Shown here: piece by piece, positions 25,252 to 34,207 of the stretch | Numbering within the stretch: the first letter of the stretch is position 1 | Layout of the letters: each line of letters opens with the position of its first letter | Position numbers and translations under genes: made by a program | Notes under the pieces: generated by a model | The model's database searches: none | Seen by the model: only the letters and a program-made list of their open reading frames with translations | What the model was told of the DNA's origin: nothing | NCBI RefSeq assembly: GCF_001552735.1 | Contig: NZ_BCRT01000004.1 | Location: forward strand, 186,001-250,000 | Reading direction: 5' to 3' | Length of the DNA: 64,000 nucleotides | Origin: Sanguibacter suarezii NBRC 16159 | Lineage (GTDB): Bacteria; Actinomycetota; Actinomycetes; Actinomycetales; Cellulomonadaceae

Positions 25252-26037
25252 TCAGGACCAGATGTCGTCCCCGCGCAGCGTGGCGTCAGCCCCGCCGTCG
25301 GCGTAGATCGTCTGGCCGGTGACGTGGGTGTTCTCCTCGCTCGCCAGCCACACCAGCAGCCGCGCCAGGACGACGGCCTCGGAGTGGTAGTTGAGCGGCA
25401 TGGGCACGTTGGAGTCGACCATCTCGCGACCCTCGGGGGTGGCCAGGAGCTGGGTGGTCATCGCCGAGATGACGGTTCCCGGGGCCACGGCGTTGAGCGG
25501 GATGCCGGCGCCGGCCCAGGTGGGCGTGATGGACTCGCGGCGCACCCAGCGGCTCAGCGCACGCTTGCTCGAGGGGTAGTTGAGGTACCCGCTGCGAGGT
25601 CCCTCGTCGGCGAGCTGCTGACCGATCTTCAGGGAGAGCTCCTCGTCGCCGGAGAGCAGCGCCTCGACGAGCTCGGGGGAGTTGGCCTGCAGGCTGGCCA
25701 TCGAGGAGACGACGACGGCGCGCGGTGCGGCGCTCTTGGCGAGCGTGGGCGCCAGGGCGTCCAGGAGCTCGGTGACGCCGAAGTAGTTGACGGCCACGGT
25801 GAGGGGGATGGGGGCGGAGATGCCCGCGCAGGCGATGACGGCGTCGATCGAGCCGCCGGCGAGCTCGACGGCCTGAGCGGCCGCCGCGGTGCGTCCGGCG
25901 GGGGTGCTGAGGTCAGCCTCGATGTCCGCGCCGCGCAGGTCGATGCCGATGACGCGCTCTCCGCGAGAGGTGAGGAGCTCGGCGGTGGCTGCGCCGATCC
26001 CTGATGCTGATCCGGTGATGATGTACGTGCGATTCAT
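25252..26037 (-). CDS. SDR-family oxidoreductase (3-alpha-hydroxysteroid dehydrogenase-like)
   Basis: A 261-residue classical SDR with an intact active site: TGSASGIG for NAD(P), serine in VVSSMASLQ, and YPSSK near residue 165. The end (GQTIYADGGADATLRG) is typical. The 3-alpha-HSD/carbonyl reductase-like subgroup is suggested by the short N-terminal half and the insertion between Ser and Tyr; substrate unknown. ATG 26037 is chosen because TACTGT (complement of 26044-26049) is six bases upstream. That promoter contains the inverted repeat TCGAC-N5-GTCGA at 26041-26055. Confidence 0.88.
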   Translation of the reverse strand: MNRTYIITGSASGIGAATAELLTSRGERVIGIDLRGADIEADLSTPAGRTAAAAQAVELAGGSIDAVIACAGISAPIPLTVAVNYFGVTELLDALAPTLAKSAAPRAVVVSSMASLQANSPELVEALLSGDEELSLKIGQQLADEGPRSGYLNYPSSKRALSRWVRRESITPTWAGAGIPLNAVAPGTVISAMTTQLLATPEGREMVDSNVPMPLNYHSEAVVLARLLVWLASEENTHVTGQTIYADGGADATLRGDDIWS

Positions 26038-26040
26038 CTC

Positions 26041-26055
26041 TCGACAGTAGGTCGA
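26041..26055. promoter_or_regulatory. Inverted repeat over the SDR promoter
   Basis: TCGAC, five bases, GTCGA; it overlaps the predicted -10 (26044-26049). Likely a repressor half-site pair, regulator unknown. Confidence 0.4.
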
Positions 26056-26211
26056 AAGTCCCACTGCCAGGAGGGGGTGAATCGGATCTGTCCGACCTGT
26101 CGTCCGTGACGTTCGGCTCAGCGTCAGCAGGTGGTGCGATGGCCCTTCGCCTGCTAACTCCCACCTGCCTGGTGAGCAGGTTCGCAGGTCACAGCGTTGG
26201 CGTCAGCAGGC

Positions 26212-26709
26212 TCAGGACGCGGCGTCGTCGACCGACGCCTTGAGCTCGGCGATCTGCGCGGACAACGCGTCGATCGCCGACTGCACCTCCGGGGTCACCG
26301 CGTCGCCCGCGGAGGAGGTGAGGTCCGCGAGCTTGGTGGAGGCGTCGTCGAGCGCCGTCTTGGCGTCGTCGATCTTCTGCTGGGCGCCGTCCTGGCTCTG
26401 CTGGGCGCTCTCCAGCGCCGACTGCGCCTGCTGCGAGGCGGAGGTCGCGGCGTCGACCGCCTGCTGAGCCTTCTCCCGCGCGGTGGCCGGGAGCGTGCCC
26501 AGCTGGGCACCGATGGTCTTGGCGTCCGCGGCGATCACCTCGACCTGAGCCTTCGCGTCGGAGGCGAGCTGCTTGAGCTGCTCCGTGGAGATGGAGACCT
26601 CCGGGATCTGGGAGCACCCGGCGGCCAGCGCGCCGAGCAGCACGACCGCGCCAGCGGCCAGGCGCACGCGTCGGGAGATCGGCTGGTCACGGCGAAGGAG
26701 GCGGCTCAT
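26212..26709 (-). CDS. Lipoprotein with long Ala/Gln-rich coiled coil
   Basis: A 165-residue secreted lipoprotein. The basic n-region (MSRLLRRDQPISRRVR), hydrophobic core and lipobox ALAAGC put the lipidated Cys at residue 32. The rest (40-165) is almost entirely helical heptad-like sequence rich in Ala, Gln, Ser and Asp, with no Cys or aromatic core, consistent with an extended coiled coil on the outer face of the membrane. AAGACT (complement of 26716-26721) lies six bases before ATG 26709. Function unknown. Confidence 0.7.
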   Translation of the reverse strand: MSRLLRRDQPISRRVRLAAGAVVLLGALAAGCSQIPEVSISTEQLKQLASDAKAQVEVIAADAKTIGAQLGTLPATAREKAQQAVDAATSASQQAQSALESAQQSQDGAQQKIDDAKTALDDASTKLADLTSSAGDAVTPEVQSAIDALSAQIAELKASVDDAAS

Positions 26710-26808
26710 GGTCCAAGTCTTGCTGAACGGCGCGGGAAGATCACTCATACTGAGCGTGCGCCCGGTGAAGATGCCGAAAACATCTCGCGCCAGCCGAGGC
26801 GGCCGGTC

Positions 26809-26833
26809 CACACTGGAGCCCATGTGGATCTGA
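26809..26833 (+). promoter_or_regulatory. Promoter and three-codon uORF upstream of the ABC-F gene
   Basis: CACACT (26809-26814) is followed seven bases later by ATG TGG ATC TGA (26822-26833), a Met-Trp-Ile mini frame, leaving a 92-base leader before the ABC-F ATG. The same CACACT-GGA context sits in front of the VIT1-like gene. A uORF is predicted, not shown. Confidence 0.35.
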
Positions 26834-26925
26834 CCTCGCCTGCGACACTGTTCGTCCATCCCTGTGCGCACCGCCGGAGACACCCGTCGCCGCGGCCTGC
26901 CGGGGACCCTGTGCAAGGAGCTCTC

Positions 26926-28596
26926 ATGACCCATGACGATCCGCTCGTCCCCGTGACGACCGCGCCCCCCGTGCCGTCGGACGACGCGCTGACCCCGCTG
27001 GTCGCCGAGGGCGTGACCAAGTTCTACGGAGCCCAGAAGGTCCTCAGCGGACTCGACCTCACGGTCGCCCCGGGCCACCGGACCGGTGTGGTGGGGGAGA
27101 ACGGCGTGGGCAAGTCCACGCTGCTGCGCCTGCTCGCCGGGCTCGAGGAGCCCGACGCCGGTCGCATCTCCCGCCCCGAGGACCTCGGGTTCTTGCACCA
27201 GGAGATGCCCTTCCCGCCGTCGACGCCGGTCGCCGACGTCATCGCCGACGCCCTCGCCCAGGTGCGCGCCCTCGAGGCGGCGGTGCAGGCCGCCGCGGAC
27301 GTGCTCGGTGCGCCGGGCGGCTCCCCCGAGGAGCGCGCGGCCGCGGAGGCCGCCTACGAGCACGCGCTGCGCCGGGCGGAGGTGGCCCAGGTCTGGGACG
27401 CCGACCGCCGCGTCGAGGTGACCCTGGCCGGCCTGGGCATCGAGCACGTCATGGACCGCACGGTCGACGAGATGTCCGGCGGTGAGCGCACCCGCCTGCA
27501 CCTGGCGGCCCTGCTGGTCCGCCAGCCCGGCGCGCTGCTGCTCGACGAACCGACCAACCACCTCGACGACGAGGCCTCGACCTTCCTGGCCGCGGCGGTG
27601 CGGGCGATGCCCGGCGTCGTCGTGCTGGCCAGCCACGACCGGGTGTTCCTGGACGAGGTGTGCACCGAGATCTTCGACCTCGACCCCACGCCGTCGGGCA
27701 TCTCGGGGACCCTGTACGCGGGGACGTACTCCGACTACCGCAAGGCCAAGAAGGCCGAGCGCGCCGCGTGGGAGCGCCGGTACGAGGCGGAGCAGGACGA
27801 GATCGCCGACCTCCGGTCCTCGGTCGCGACGACGGCCCGCAACGTCTCGCACGGGCGCGAGGCCACCGACCACAACAAGATGGCCTACGGTCGCCGCGGC
27901 GACCGCGTGGAAGGGCAGGTCTCCCGACGGGTGCGCAACGCCCAGCAGCGCCTGGACACCCTGGAGAGCGCACAGGTCCGCAAGCCGCCGCGCCCGCTGG
28001 CCTTCCGGGCCTCCTCCTACGGGCTGGCAGCCGCGGGCGGGGCGCGCGTGGCGCTGTCCCTGCGGGACGTCGTCGTGCCCGGGCGCCTGGAGCTGGCCTC
28101 CCTCGACCTCACTGCCGGGACGAAGCTGCTGGTCACCGGGGCCAACGGGTCGGGGAAGTCGACTCTGCTGCACGTCATGGCCAAGGACGTCGTCCCGGCC
28201 CGGGGGACCGTCACCTGGGGTGAGGGGGTCCAGGTCGGCATGCTCGAGCAGGACGTCTACCTCCAGGACGACGTGCGCTCGCCGCGTGAGCTCTTCCAGC
28301 TCATCGGGGCCGGGGACCAGCTCGCGGGATTCGGGCTGGTGGGCGGCAAGGATCTCGACCGTCCGCTGCGAGAGCTGAGCGTGGGACAGCGCCGTCGTGT
28401 GGTGCTGGGCATGCTCGTAGCTCAGGCCCCCGAGGTGCTGCTGCTCGACGAGCCGACCAACCACATCTCCCTCACCCTGGCCGACGAGCTGGGCGAGGCG
28501 ATCGGCGTGGCGCTCGGGACGATCGTGGTGGCCTCCCACGACCGGTGGCTCCGGCGCCGGTGGACCGGCACGACGCTGACGCTCCGCGGCCGCTGA
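26926..28596 (+). CDS. ABC-F family ATP-binding protein
   Basis: A 556-residue soluble protein with two ABC domains and no membrane helices. Domain 1: Walker A GENGVGKST, signature MSGGERTRLHLA, Walker B LLLDEPTNHLD. The linker (about residues 265-345) is charged and helical. Domain 2: GANGSGKST, a weaker signature LSVGQRRRVVLG, LLLDEPTNHIS. ABC-F proteins act on the ribosome as translation factors or antibiotic-resistance protection factors; which applies here is open. AAGGAG precedes ATG 26926. A leader with a possible mini-uORF hints at translation-responsive control. Confidence 0.92.
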   Translation: MTHDDPLVPVTTAPPVPSDDALTPLVAEGVTKFYGAQKVLSGLDLTVAPGHRTGVVGENGVGKSTLLRLLAGLEEPDAGRISRPEDLGFLHQEMPFPPSTPVADVIADALAQVRALEAAVQAAADVLGAPGGSPEERAAAEAAYEHALRRAEVAQVWDADRRVEVTLAGLGIEHVMDRTVDEMSGGERTRLHLAALLVRQPGALLLDEPTNHLDDEASTFLAAAVRAMPGVVVLASHDRVFLDEVCTEIFDLDPTPSGISGTLYAGTYSDYRKAKKAERAAWERRYEAEQDEIADLRSSVATTARNVSHGREATDHNKMAYGRRGDRVEGQVSRRVRNAQQRLDTLESAQVRKPPRPLAFRASSYGLAAAGGARVALSLRDVVVPGRLELASLDLTAGTKLLVTGANGSGKSTLLHVMAKDVVPARGTVTWGEGVQVGMLEQDVYLQDDVRSPRELFQLIGAGDQLAGFGLVGGKDLDRPLRELSVGQRRRVVLGMLVAQAPEVLLLDEPTNHISLTLADELGEAIGVALGTIVVASHDRWLRRRWTGTTLTLRGR

Positions 28597-28614
28597 GCCC
28601 CGGCCCGGCTGGTC

Positions 28615-29079
28615 TCAGGCCCCGGCGGTGGTGCCGCGGAGGATGTCGAGGTCGTGCTGGAGCGCCACGAGCGCGGCCGAGACCCCCGCGTCGACCCCGG
28701 TGACCTGCTCGGTGACGTAGCGCAGCTCTGCCGAGGCGGCGTCGAGGGCGGTGCGGGCGTCGTTGAGGTTCTCCTCGACGGACCACAGCGTGAAGGAGTC
28801 GGCGGTGTCGACCGCGTGCAGGGCCCGGCGCGCGGTGGACGTGGCCGCCTGCGCCGAGGCGATCGCGCTGCGGGTCTGGGTGCGCAGGGCCTCGGGCAGG
28901 ATCGAGGTGTGGGTGACCGCGAGGGTGATGTCCCGGGAGACGACGTCCGTCTGGGTGCGCACCTGGACGAGGGTGGCCTGGCGCTCGATCGTGTCGGCGA
29001 AGGCGATCGAACCGGTCGCGAGGGGGAGCGCGAGGGCGAGGAGGCTCGCAGTCGCTAGTCGAGTCGTCTTTGACGTCAT
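28615..29079 (-). CDS. Secreted helical protein of unknown function
   Basis: A 154-residue protein with a Sec signal peptide (TSKTTRLATASLLALALPL, cleavage probably after SIAFA) and a mature part that is Ala/Thr/Asp-rich and helical, ending ALQHDLDILRG. It resembles the lipoprotein at 26212 in composition only. ATG 29079 is chosen because CAGAAT (complement of 29086-29091) is six bases upstream. It is convergent with the ABC-F gene, with 18 bases between them. Confidence 0.65.
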   Translation of the reverse strand: MTSKTTRLATASLLALALPLATGSIAFADTIERQATLVQVRTQTDVVSRDITLAVTHTSILPEALRTQTRSAIASAQAATSTARRALHAVDTADSFTLWSVEENLNDARTALDAASAELRYVTEQVTGVDAGVSAALVALQHDLDILRGTTAGA

Positions 29080-29221
29080 GTAACGATTCTGCAACGAGAT
29101 CCTGGGAACTTGCTGGATTCCACCAAAGATTCACCCGCGCGTCGTGAATTCACCATGTCTGTCTCGAGCTGTGGCGCGTCGGGTGATCGCGCGCGACCAC
29201 TGCCATCCATACTCTCCCAGT

Positions 29222-29237
29222 GCACCGAGCACGGTGC
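29222..29237. promoter_or_regulatory. Palindrome upstream of the M66-like protease
   Basis: GCACCG, four bases, CGGTGC; perfect. It lies about 60 bases before the protease start and may be an operator. Confidence 0.35.
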
Positions 29238-29297
29238 GAAACACTGCCCTACCTGCAGGTATGACGGGTTGGGCGCTATCCCTCTGAGGTCTCACTG

Positions 29298-32200
29298 ATG
29301 AGCCGTTTCACCCGCCGTCCCCACGTGTGGATCCCGACCTCGGTCGCCGGAGCGCTCGTTGTCACCATGGGGGTTGTCAGCGTCCTCTGGGGGGCGGCGG
29401 AATCGCCCAACAGGCTGGCGGACACCTCAATCGTCTCGCTCGTTGAGGCGGCGCCCAGCGACGCCGCCTCCAGCGCCCCCACGACAGCCCCCGGCGACAC
29501 TGCGGCGAGCGGATCGGCGGCTGGCCACGATGCAGAATCGCCGAGGGGGGACGACACGGAGAACTCGCCGGGCGGCGCCTCCACCTACACGGTGGCGGAG
29601 GAGGAAGCTGCCGTGAATCCGAGCGGTACCGCGCCGGAGTCACCACCGACGCGGGTCCCCGGCGCACCGGGCGCCTCCGTCCCTGGTGTGCCGGCACCTG
29701 ACACGCCAGCCGCCGTCACTCCGCCGAGCCCGAGCGGTCGTCCGAGCCCCGACCAGCCACCGACCGCGCCGTCCGGCGAGACCACCCCCACGCCCATCCC
29801 CACCCACGCTCCCGCACCCACACCCACCCCTGTGCCGACACCGACTCCCTCGGACGCGCCGACCTCTAGGCCGGACCCCTCGCCGCCCGCTGCGGACGAC
29901 GATCTGTCGCGTCTCCCGTCGCTGGGCTTCTTCGACACGACGTCGTCCGGCGCGGCTCGCCCGCTGCGCGACGACCTGTCCGGCACGCTGAGCGGGCAGG
30001 TGCAGTTTGCGCAGAGCCACACGATCGACCCGAGCGGCAACCGCGCACGCTCCATGCCGACCTTGGTCACGCAGCGTGCTGCGCTCTTGCTGTTCTCCCC
30101 TGAGAAGACGGCCAGGTCCGTGTCCGTCGAGGTCAGTCTCGACGGGACGGTGGTCAGCACGATCCCCCTCGACGACCCCACCCAGATCCCCCGGTCCGAC
30201 ATGGTCATCACGGACAACCGTGATGACGTCGTCTACACGCGGCGGGCCTGGACGACCCAGCTCCCGTGGGACGTGATGACGACGGGCCTGTCCCTGACCT
30301 TCACCACCGACACGGGTGAGACCGGCGTGCTGGCAGCCGACGAGATCGAGTTTGCCGCTCCGACCGAGCTGATCATCAGCTCGATCGAGCTGGGGATGCT
30401 CACGGGCGCACCGACCTCGGCCGGCCACTACTTCCTCAACGATCCGGCACGGGCCGGGTCCGACTACTTCCAGACCGTCCCGGTGGCCACGATGGTCGTC
30501 GCGGACTACGAGACGGTCAGCCTGGACAAGGTCATCGTCGCGAGCGGGGTGATCTACACCGGTGCCAGCGCGAGCACGGGCGACGTCTACAGCGGGGACA
30601 TGCGTGAGAACGTGGGCAAGGCCCAGGTGAGCACGGGTATCAACCTGGCGAACTTCGGTACGTCGAGCTCGACCATGTCCCAGGTCCAGCCTGGGACCTT
30701 CAACCAGCGGATCATCCACCACTCAGCGGGCAGCTACCAGAACGGCGTGGTGCGGCACGGGCTGAGCGGCGGGAACGGCATGGCGACGCTGTGGGACTCC
30801 GTCGGCAACGAGCTCAGCCACGAGCTGGGGCACTCCTACGGCCTGGGTCACTACCCGGGGACGAACAACGCGGCGACCGGCGACGACCGGGTCATCAACG
30901 CCTCGCACCACAGCGAGAGCGGATGGGGCTACATCGCCTACCGCGACCGCATGCGCTCCAACCTCGCGGGCGACAGCACGTTCCTGCCCGGAGGCTTCGA
31001 CGTCGGCGCGGGACCGTTCCTCCAGAACTACCAGGGCATCTACAACTACAACCGTGACGCGATGTCAGGCGGCTGGGTCACCAGCTCCCTCTCGCGGTAC
31101 ACGCACTACACGGGATACAGCGCCGACATCATCCAGCGCTCGATGAAGACGGTGGTCCCGGACCTCGCCTACCCGAGCGGGTACCGCGACTGGGACGCCG
31201 CGAGCGGCTCCTACGTCGACGCCCGGATCGCCAACCCGGCCTTCGCCTCGCCGAGGCCCAGCGAGGTCGGCGTCCCGGTCGTGACGCTGCTCGGCGGATA
31301 CAACCCGTCCGTCGTCGACCAGACGCTCATGTACCCGGCCTTCCGGAGCAACTTCGGGAACGTGTTCACCCCGGCGGCCGACTCGGTCGACACGGAGGCG
31401 GTCAGCGCCACCCGCCAGTGCTGGATCTCGGTGTCCTTCCTCGACGGGCACCAGGAGAACACGGCGCTCCTGGCCACCGCAGGCGTCAAGCAGTTCAACG
31501 TCAACCTCGACGCGGCAGACAAGCCCACCGGCGCCAGCATCAGCTGCCGCACCAACGGCGTGACCACCCAGCTCGGTGACCCGATCACGATCGCCACGGA
31601 CCTCGCCCCGCTCGAGCCGGTGGTCGTCATCGGGAAGGAGCAGGGCTACAGCGCACTCCGCGCGGTCGAGCTGCCCGAGCTCGACGCCGCACTGCAGAAG
31701 CTGGTCGGCGCGGCCGTCCCGGTCCTGCCGGCGACCGCAGCGGTCCAGCTTGCGAGCTGGGAGGACGACCTCACCGGTCTGAGCCCTTCGTCCCTGGCCG
31801 TCGTGGAGCGTATCCAGGCGCAGCGCGCGGCGGCGCAGTCCGTGGAGAGCTTCGTGTCCACGAACAGGGCGGCGCTCGACGCCGGCGACCCGGTGACCAC
31901 GGGGGCGCTGGTCGACCTGCTCTCGGCGGCCGGGATGACCGAGAGCGAGTCCGTCGTCCTGCCTGCTGGTGCAGCGCTGACGGTCGACAACGGTCGCTGC
32001 CTGAGCGTCGACGACGTCGGTGGAACCACCGCGGTGGTCGCCACGGCGACCGGCGCGCTGTGTGCCGACGTCGCAGCACAGCGCTGGGTCATGGACGCTC
32101 GCGGCGCCATCCATCCCGTCGCAGCGCCCGGTCTCTGTCTCACGGCCGCGACCCCGGCGACCCTCACCGAGTGCTCGGCGGCCACCGGCTCGCAGGTGTG

Positions 32201-32414
32201 GACCCACGAGAGCGACGGTCACCTCAAGAGCGCGACGTCGAGCTACCTCGACCTGTACCGGCACCTGACCCCGGCCACGCCCGGGATGTACGGGCGGACC
32301 ACCGGCTCCAACCAGATCTGGAAGGGCCTGACCTCCAGCTCGAACCCGGCGCTGGTGACCTTGAGCGCAGGAACCCTCGCCCTGCTGCACTCTCTGGACC
32401 TGACGGCCGAGTAG
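29298..32414 (+). CDS. Secreted M66-like zinc metallopeptidase with C-terminal QxW lectin-like region
   Basis: A 1038-residue exported protein. An N-terminal signal or anchor helix (13-33) is followed by a Pro/Thr/Ser-rich linker to about residue 200, then an Ig-like stretch. The zinc site HELGHSYGLGH (508-518) is complete, and the surrounding NELSHELGH and SGWGYIAYRDRM match the M66 group (StcE, SslE, TagA), whose known members cut heavily O-glycosylated mucins. Near the C-terminus (about 885-1020) three QxW motifs (QRW, QVW, QIW) suggest a ricin-type beta-trefoil for sugar binding. GAGG precedes the ATG. Mucin or glycoprotein as substrate is inferred from the family. Confidence 0.85.
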   Translation: MSRFTRRPHVWIPTSVAGALVVTMGVVSVLWGAAESPNRLADTSIVSLVEAAPSDAASSAPTTAPGDTAASGSAAGHDAESPRGDDTENSPGGASTYTVAEEEAAVNPSGTAPESPPTRVPGAPGASVPGVPAPDTPAAVTPPSPSGRPSPDQPPTAPSGETTPTPIPTHAPAPTPTPVPTPTPSDAPTSRPDPSPPAADDDLSRLPSLGFFDTTSSGAARPLRDDLSGTLSGQVQFAQSHTIDPSGNRARSMPTLVTQRAALLLFSPEKTARSVSVEVSLDGTVVSTIPLDDPTQIPRSDMVITDNRDDVVYTRRAWTTQLPWDVMTTGLSLTFTTDTGETGVLAADEIEFAAPTELIISSIELGMLTGAPTSAGHYFLNDPARAGSDYFQTVPVATMVVADYETVSLDKVIVASGVIYTGASASTGDVYSGDMRENVGKAQVSTGINLANFGTSSSTMSQVQPGTFNQRIIHHSAGSYQNGVVRHGLSGGNGMATLWDSVGNELSHELGHSYGLGHYPGTNNAATGDDRVINASHHSESGWGYIAYRDRMRSNLAGDSTFLPGGFDVGAGPFLQNYQGIYNYNRDAMSGGWVTSSLSRYTHYTGYSADIIQRSMKTVVPDLAYPSGYRDWDAASGSYVDARIANPAFASPRPSEVGVPVVTLLGGYNPSVVDQTLMYPAFRSNFGNVFTPAADSVDTEAVSATRQCWISVSFLDGHQENTALLATAGVKQFNVNLDAADKPTGASISCRTNGVTTQLGDPITIATDLAPLEPVVVIGKEQGYSALRAVELPELDAALQKLVGAAVPVLPATAAVQLASWEDDLTGLSPSSLAVVERIQAQRAAAQSVESFVSTNRAALDAGDPVTTGALVDLLSAAGMTESESVVLPAGAALTVDNGRCLSVDDVGGTTAVVATATGALCADVAAQRWVMDARGAIHPVAAPGLCLTAATPATLTECSAATGSQVWTHESDGHLKSATSSYLDLYRHLTPATPGMYGRTTGSNQIWKGLTSSSNPALVTLSAGTLALLHSLDLTAE

Positions 32415-32522
32415 CGGGCGCCGCGCCGGTACCGCTCGCGTCGCTCGCTGCGTGCGAGGGTGCAGATGCATGGGAACTGTGACGATCAGGCCGGAAGGCT
32501 GGCGCGCGTCGGTCGAGGGCGT

Positions 32523-32528
32523 TACCGT
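32523..32528 (+). promoter_or_regulatory. -10 element of the STAS gene promoter
   Basis: TACCGT, identical to the hexamers before sbcD and the lipid kinase gene, here about 85 bases upstream of the STAS start, giving a leadered transcript. Confidence 0.4.
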
Positions 32529-32614
32529 CTTGTGATTCCATCGGCTCAGTCGGTGGCGCGCGATCGAGCATTTCGTCAGGACAGCACAGTTCCGCAGGAC
32601 AAGGCAGGCAGAGA

Positions 32615-32986
32615 ATGACCACCAGCGAGTCGACCGTCGGATCCTCGATCACCCCCCAGGACATCGAGGGAACCACCCACGTCATCCTGCGTGGCGAGAT
32701 CGACGCCGCACTGCGCGACCGAGCCAGCGAGGCGATGCTGTTCGTCGTCTCAGCGAACAACCCGGTGGTCGCGGATGTCGGGGGCGTCACGTTCATCGAC
32801 TCGTCGGGCCTGGCCTTCCTCGTGCAGCTGCACCGTCTGTGCGCGGAGAGCGGCCTGGACCTGGAGCTACGTGACCCGTCCGAGAACATCGTCGACCTCC
32901 TTGAGGTCCTCGGGATGGCCGGTGAGTTCACGATCACGCGCTCCCGGGTGCGAGAGACCGTCGATGCAGGGTGCCCGTCGGTCTGA
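32615..32986 (+). CDS. STAS-domain anti-sigma factor antagonist
   Basis: A 123-residue stand-alone STAS domain. VILRGEIDAALR opens the fold and VTFIDSSGLAFLVQLHR holds the serine that partner anti-sigma kinases phosphorylate. Proteins of this kind (SpoIIAA, RsbV) release a sigma factor by binding its anti-sigma kinase when unphosphorylated. No kinase or sigma factor gene is adjacent, so its partner is elsewhere. It is followed by sbcD after 30 bases, but sbcD has its own predicted promoter. Confidence 0.9.
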   Translation: MTTSESTVGSSITPQDIEGTTHVILRGEIDAALRDRASEAMLFVVSANNPVVADVGGVTFIDSSGLAFLVQLHRLCAESGLDLELRDPSENIVDLLEVLGMAGEFTITRSRVRETVDAGCPSV

Positions 32987-33004
32987 GGTGTCGGTGGCCC
33001 GGGA

Positions 33005-33017
33005 TACCGTCTGGGCA
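33005..33017 (+). promoter_or_regulatory. Leaderless promoter of sbcD
   Basis: TACCGT (33005-33010) six bases before ATG 33017; no Shine-Dalgarno. Confidence 0.6.
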
Positions 33018-34207
33018 TGCGAATCGTGCACACCTCGGACTGGCATCTCGGTAGGACCCTGCACGGGGTAGACCTGCTCGAGCACCAGGCGGCGTACTTC
33101 GACCACCTCGTCGACGTCGTCCGCAGCGAGCAGGTCGGTGCCGTCGTGATCTCCGGCGACGTCTACGACCGTGCCATCCCGCCGGTCGACGCGGTCGTGC
33201 TGCTGTCCCAGACCCTCGCCCGCCTCGCGGAGCACGCTCAGGTGGTCGTCACGCCGGGGAACCACGACTCCGCGATCCGGCTGGGCTTCGCCGCCGAGCT
33301 CCTGCGCGGCGGGGTCTACCTGCGCACCCAGGTCGCCGACGTCGGCGTCCCCGTCGAGCTGGCCGACCCGGCCGGCGGCGCGCCGGTCATGGTCTACGCG
33401 CTGCCCTACCTCGATCCGGATGCGGCGCGCACCGTGCTGCGCGAGGACGGCGAGGAGTCCCTGGGTCGCTCGCACGAGGCGGTCATGTCTGCGGCCATGC
33501 GCCGCGTCCGGGCTGACCTGGACCGTCGCCAGAAGACCCTGCCTGGCCAGCGGCTGCGCTCGGTGGTCATGGCGCACGCCTTCGTCGTGGGCGGGGAGGT
33601 CTCGGAGTCCGAGCGGGACATCCGGGTCGGAGGGGTCGACTCGGTCCCTGCGGGCGCCTTCGCGGGCGCAGACTACGTGGCGCTGGGACACCTGCACGGT
33701 CCCCAGCGGGTGGCCTGCACCGGCCCGACGGTCGCGCGGTACTCCGGCTCGCCGCTCGCCTACTCCTTCTCCGAGATGCGGCACGCGAAGTCCACCGTCC
33801 TGGTGGATCTCGGGGCCGACGGCGTGGTGGGCGAGCCTGAGCTCGTGACCGCCCCCGTCCCGCGCCGCCTCGCCGAGGTCACCGGCACGCTCGAGGAGCT
33901 GCTCGGGGCGACGGGGGCGCCCCACCGTGAGGACTGGGTCCGTCTCGTGGTCACCGACCCGATGCGCCCCCGGGAGATGAACGCCCGCCTCAAGGAGAGG
34001 TTCCCGCACGCGCTGGTCATGCAGCACCGTCCACCCGTCGAGCGCGCGCGGGAGTCCCTCACGCTCGCGGTCACGGCGGCGAGCGACCCGGTGGCCGTCG
34101 CCGGCGACTTCGTGGCGCACGTGACGGGCGTGGCGCCCAGCGCCGCCGAGGCTGATGTCCTGCGGTCAGCCTTCGAGGCCGCCAACGCGAGCGAGCGGAG
34201 CGCCTGA
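33017..34207 (+). CDS. sbcD: SbcD nuclease subunit (Mre11-like)
   Basis: A 396-residue metallophosphoesterase, the nuclease half of the SbcCD complex that opens hairpins and processes blocked DNA ends. All phosphodiesterase motifs are present: TSDWHLGRT, VISGDVYDR, TPGNHDSAIR, VVMAHAF and ALGHLHGPQ. The C-terminal part should contact SbcC. Its TGA shares one base with the sbcC ATG, so the subunits are translationally coupled. Length and motif order match the family. Confidence 0.96.
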   Translation: MRIVHTSDWHLGRTLHGVDLLEHQAAYFDHLVDVVRSEQVGAVVISGDVYDRAIPPVDAVVLLSQTLARLAEHAQVVVTPGNHDSAIRLGFAAELLRGGVYLRTQVADVGVPVELADPAGGAPVMVYALPYLDPDAARTVLREDGEESLGRSHEAVMSAAMRRVRADLDRRQKTLPGQRLRSVVMAHAFVVGGEVSESERDIRVGGVDSVPAGAFAGADYVALGHLHGPQRVACTGPTVARYSGSPLAYSFSEMRHAKSTVLVDLGADGVVGEPELVTAPVPRRLAEVTGTLEELLGATGAPHREDWVRLVVTDPMRPREMNARLKERFPHALVMQHRPPVERARESLTLAVTAASDPVAVAGDFVAHVTGVAPSAAEADVLRSAFEAANASERSA

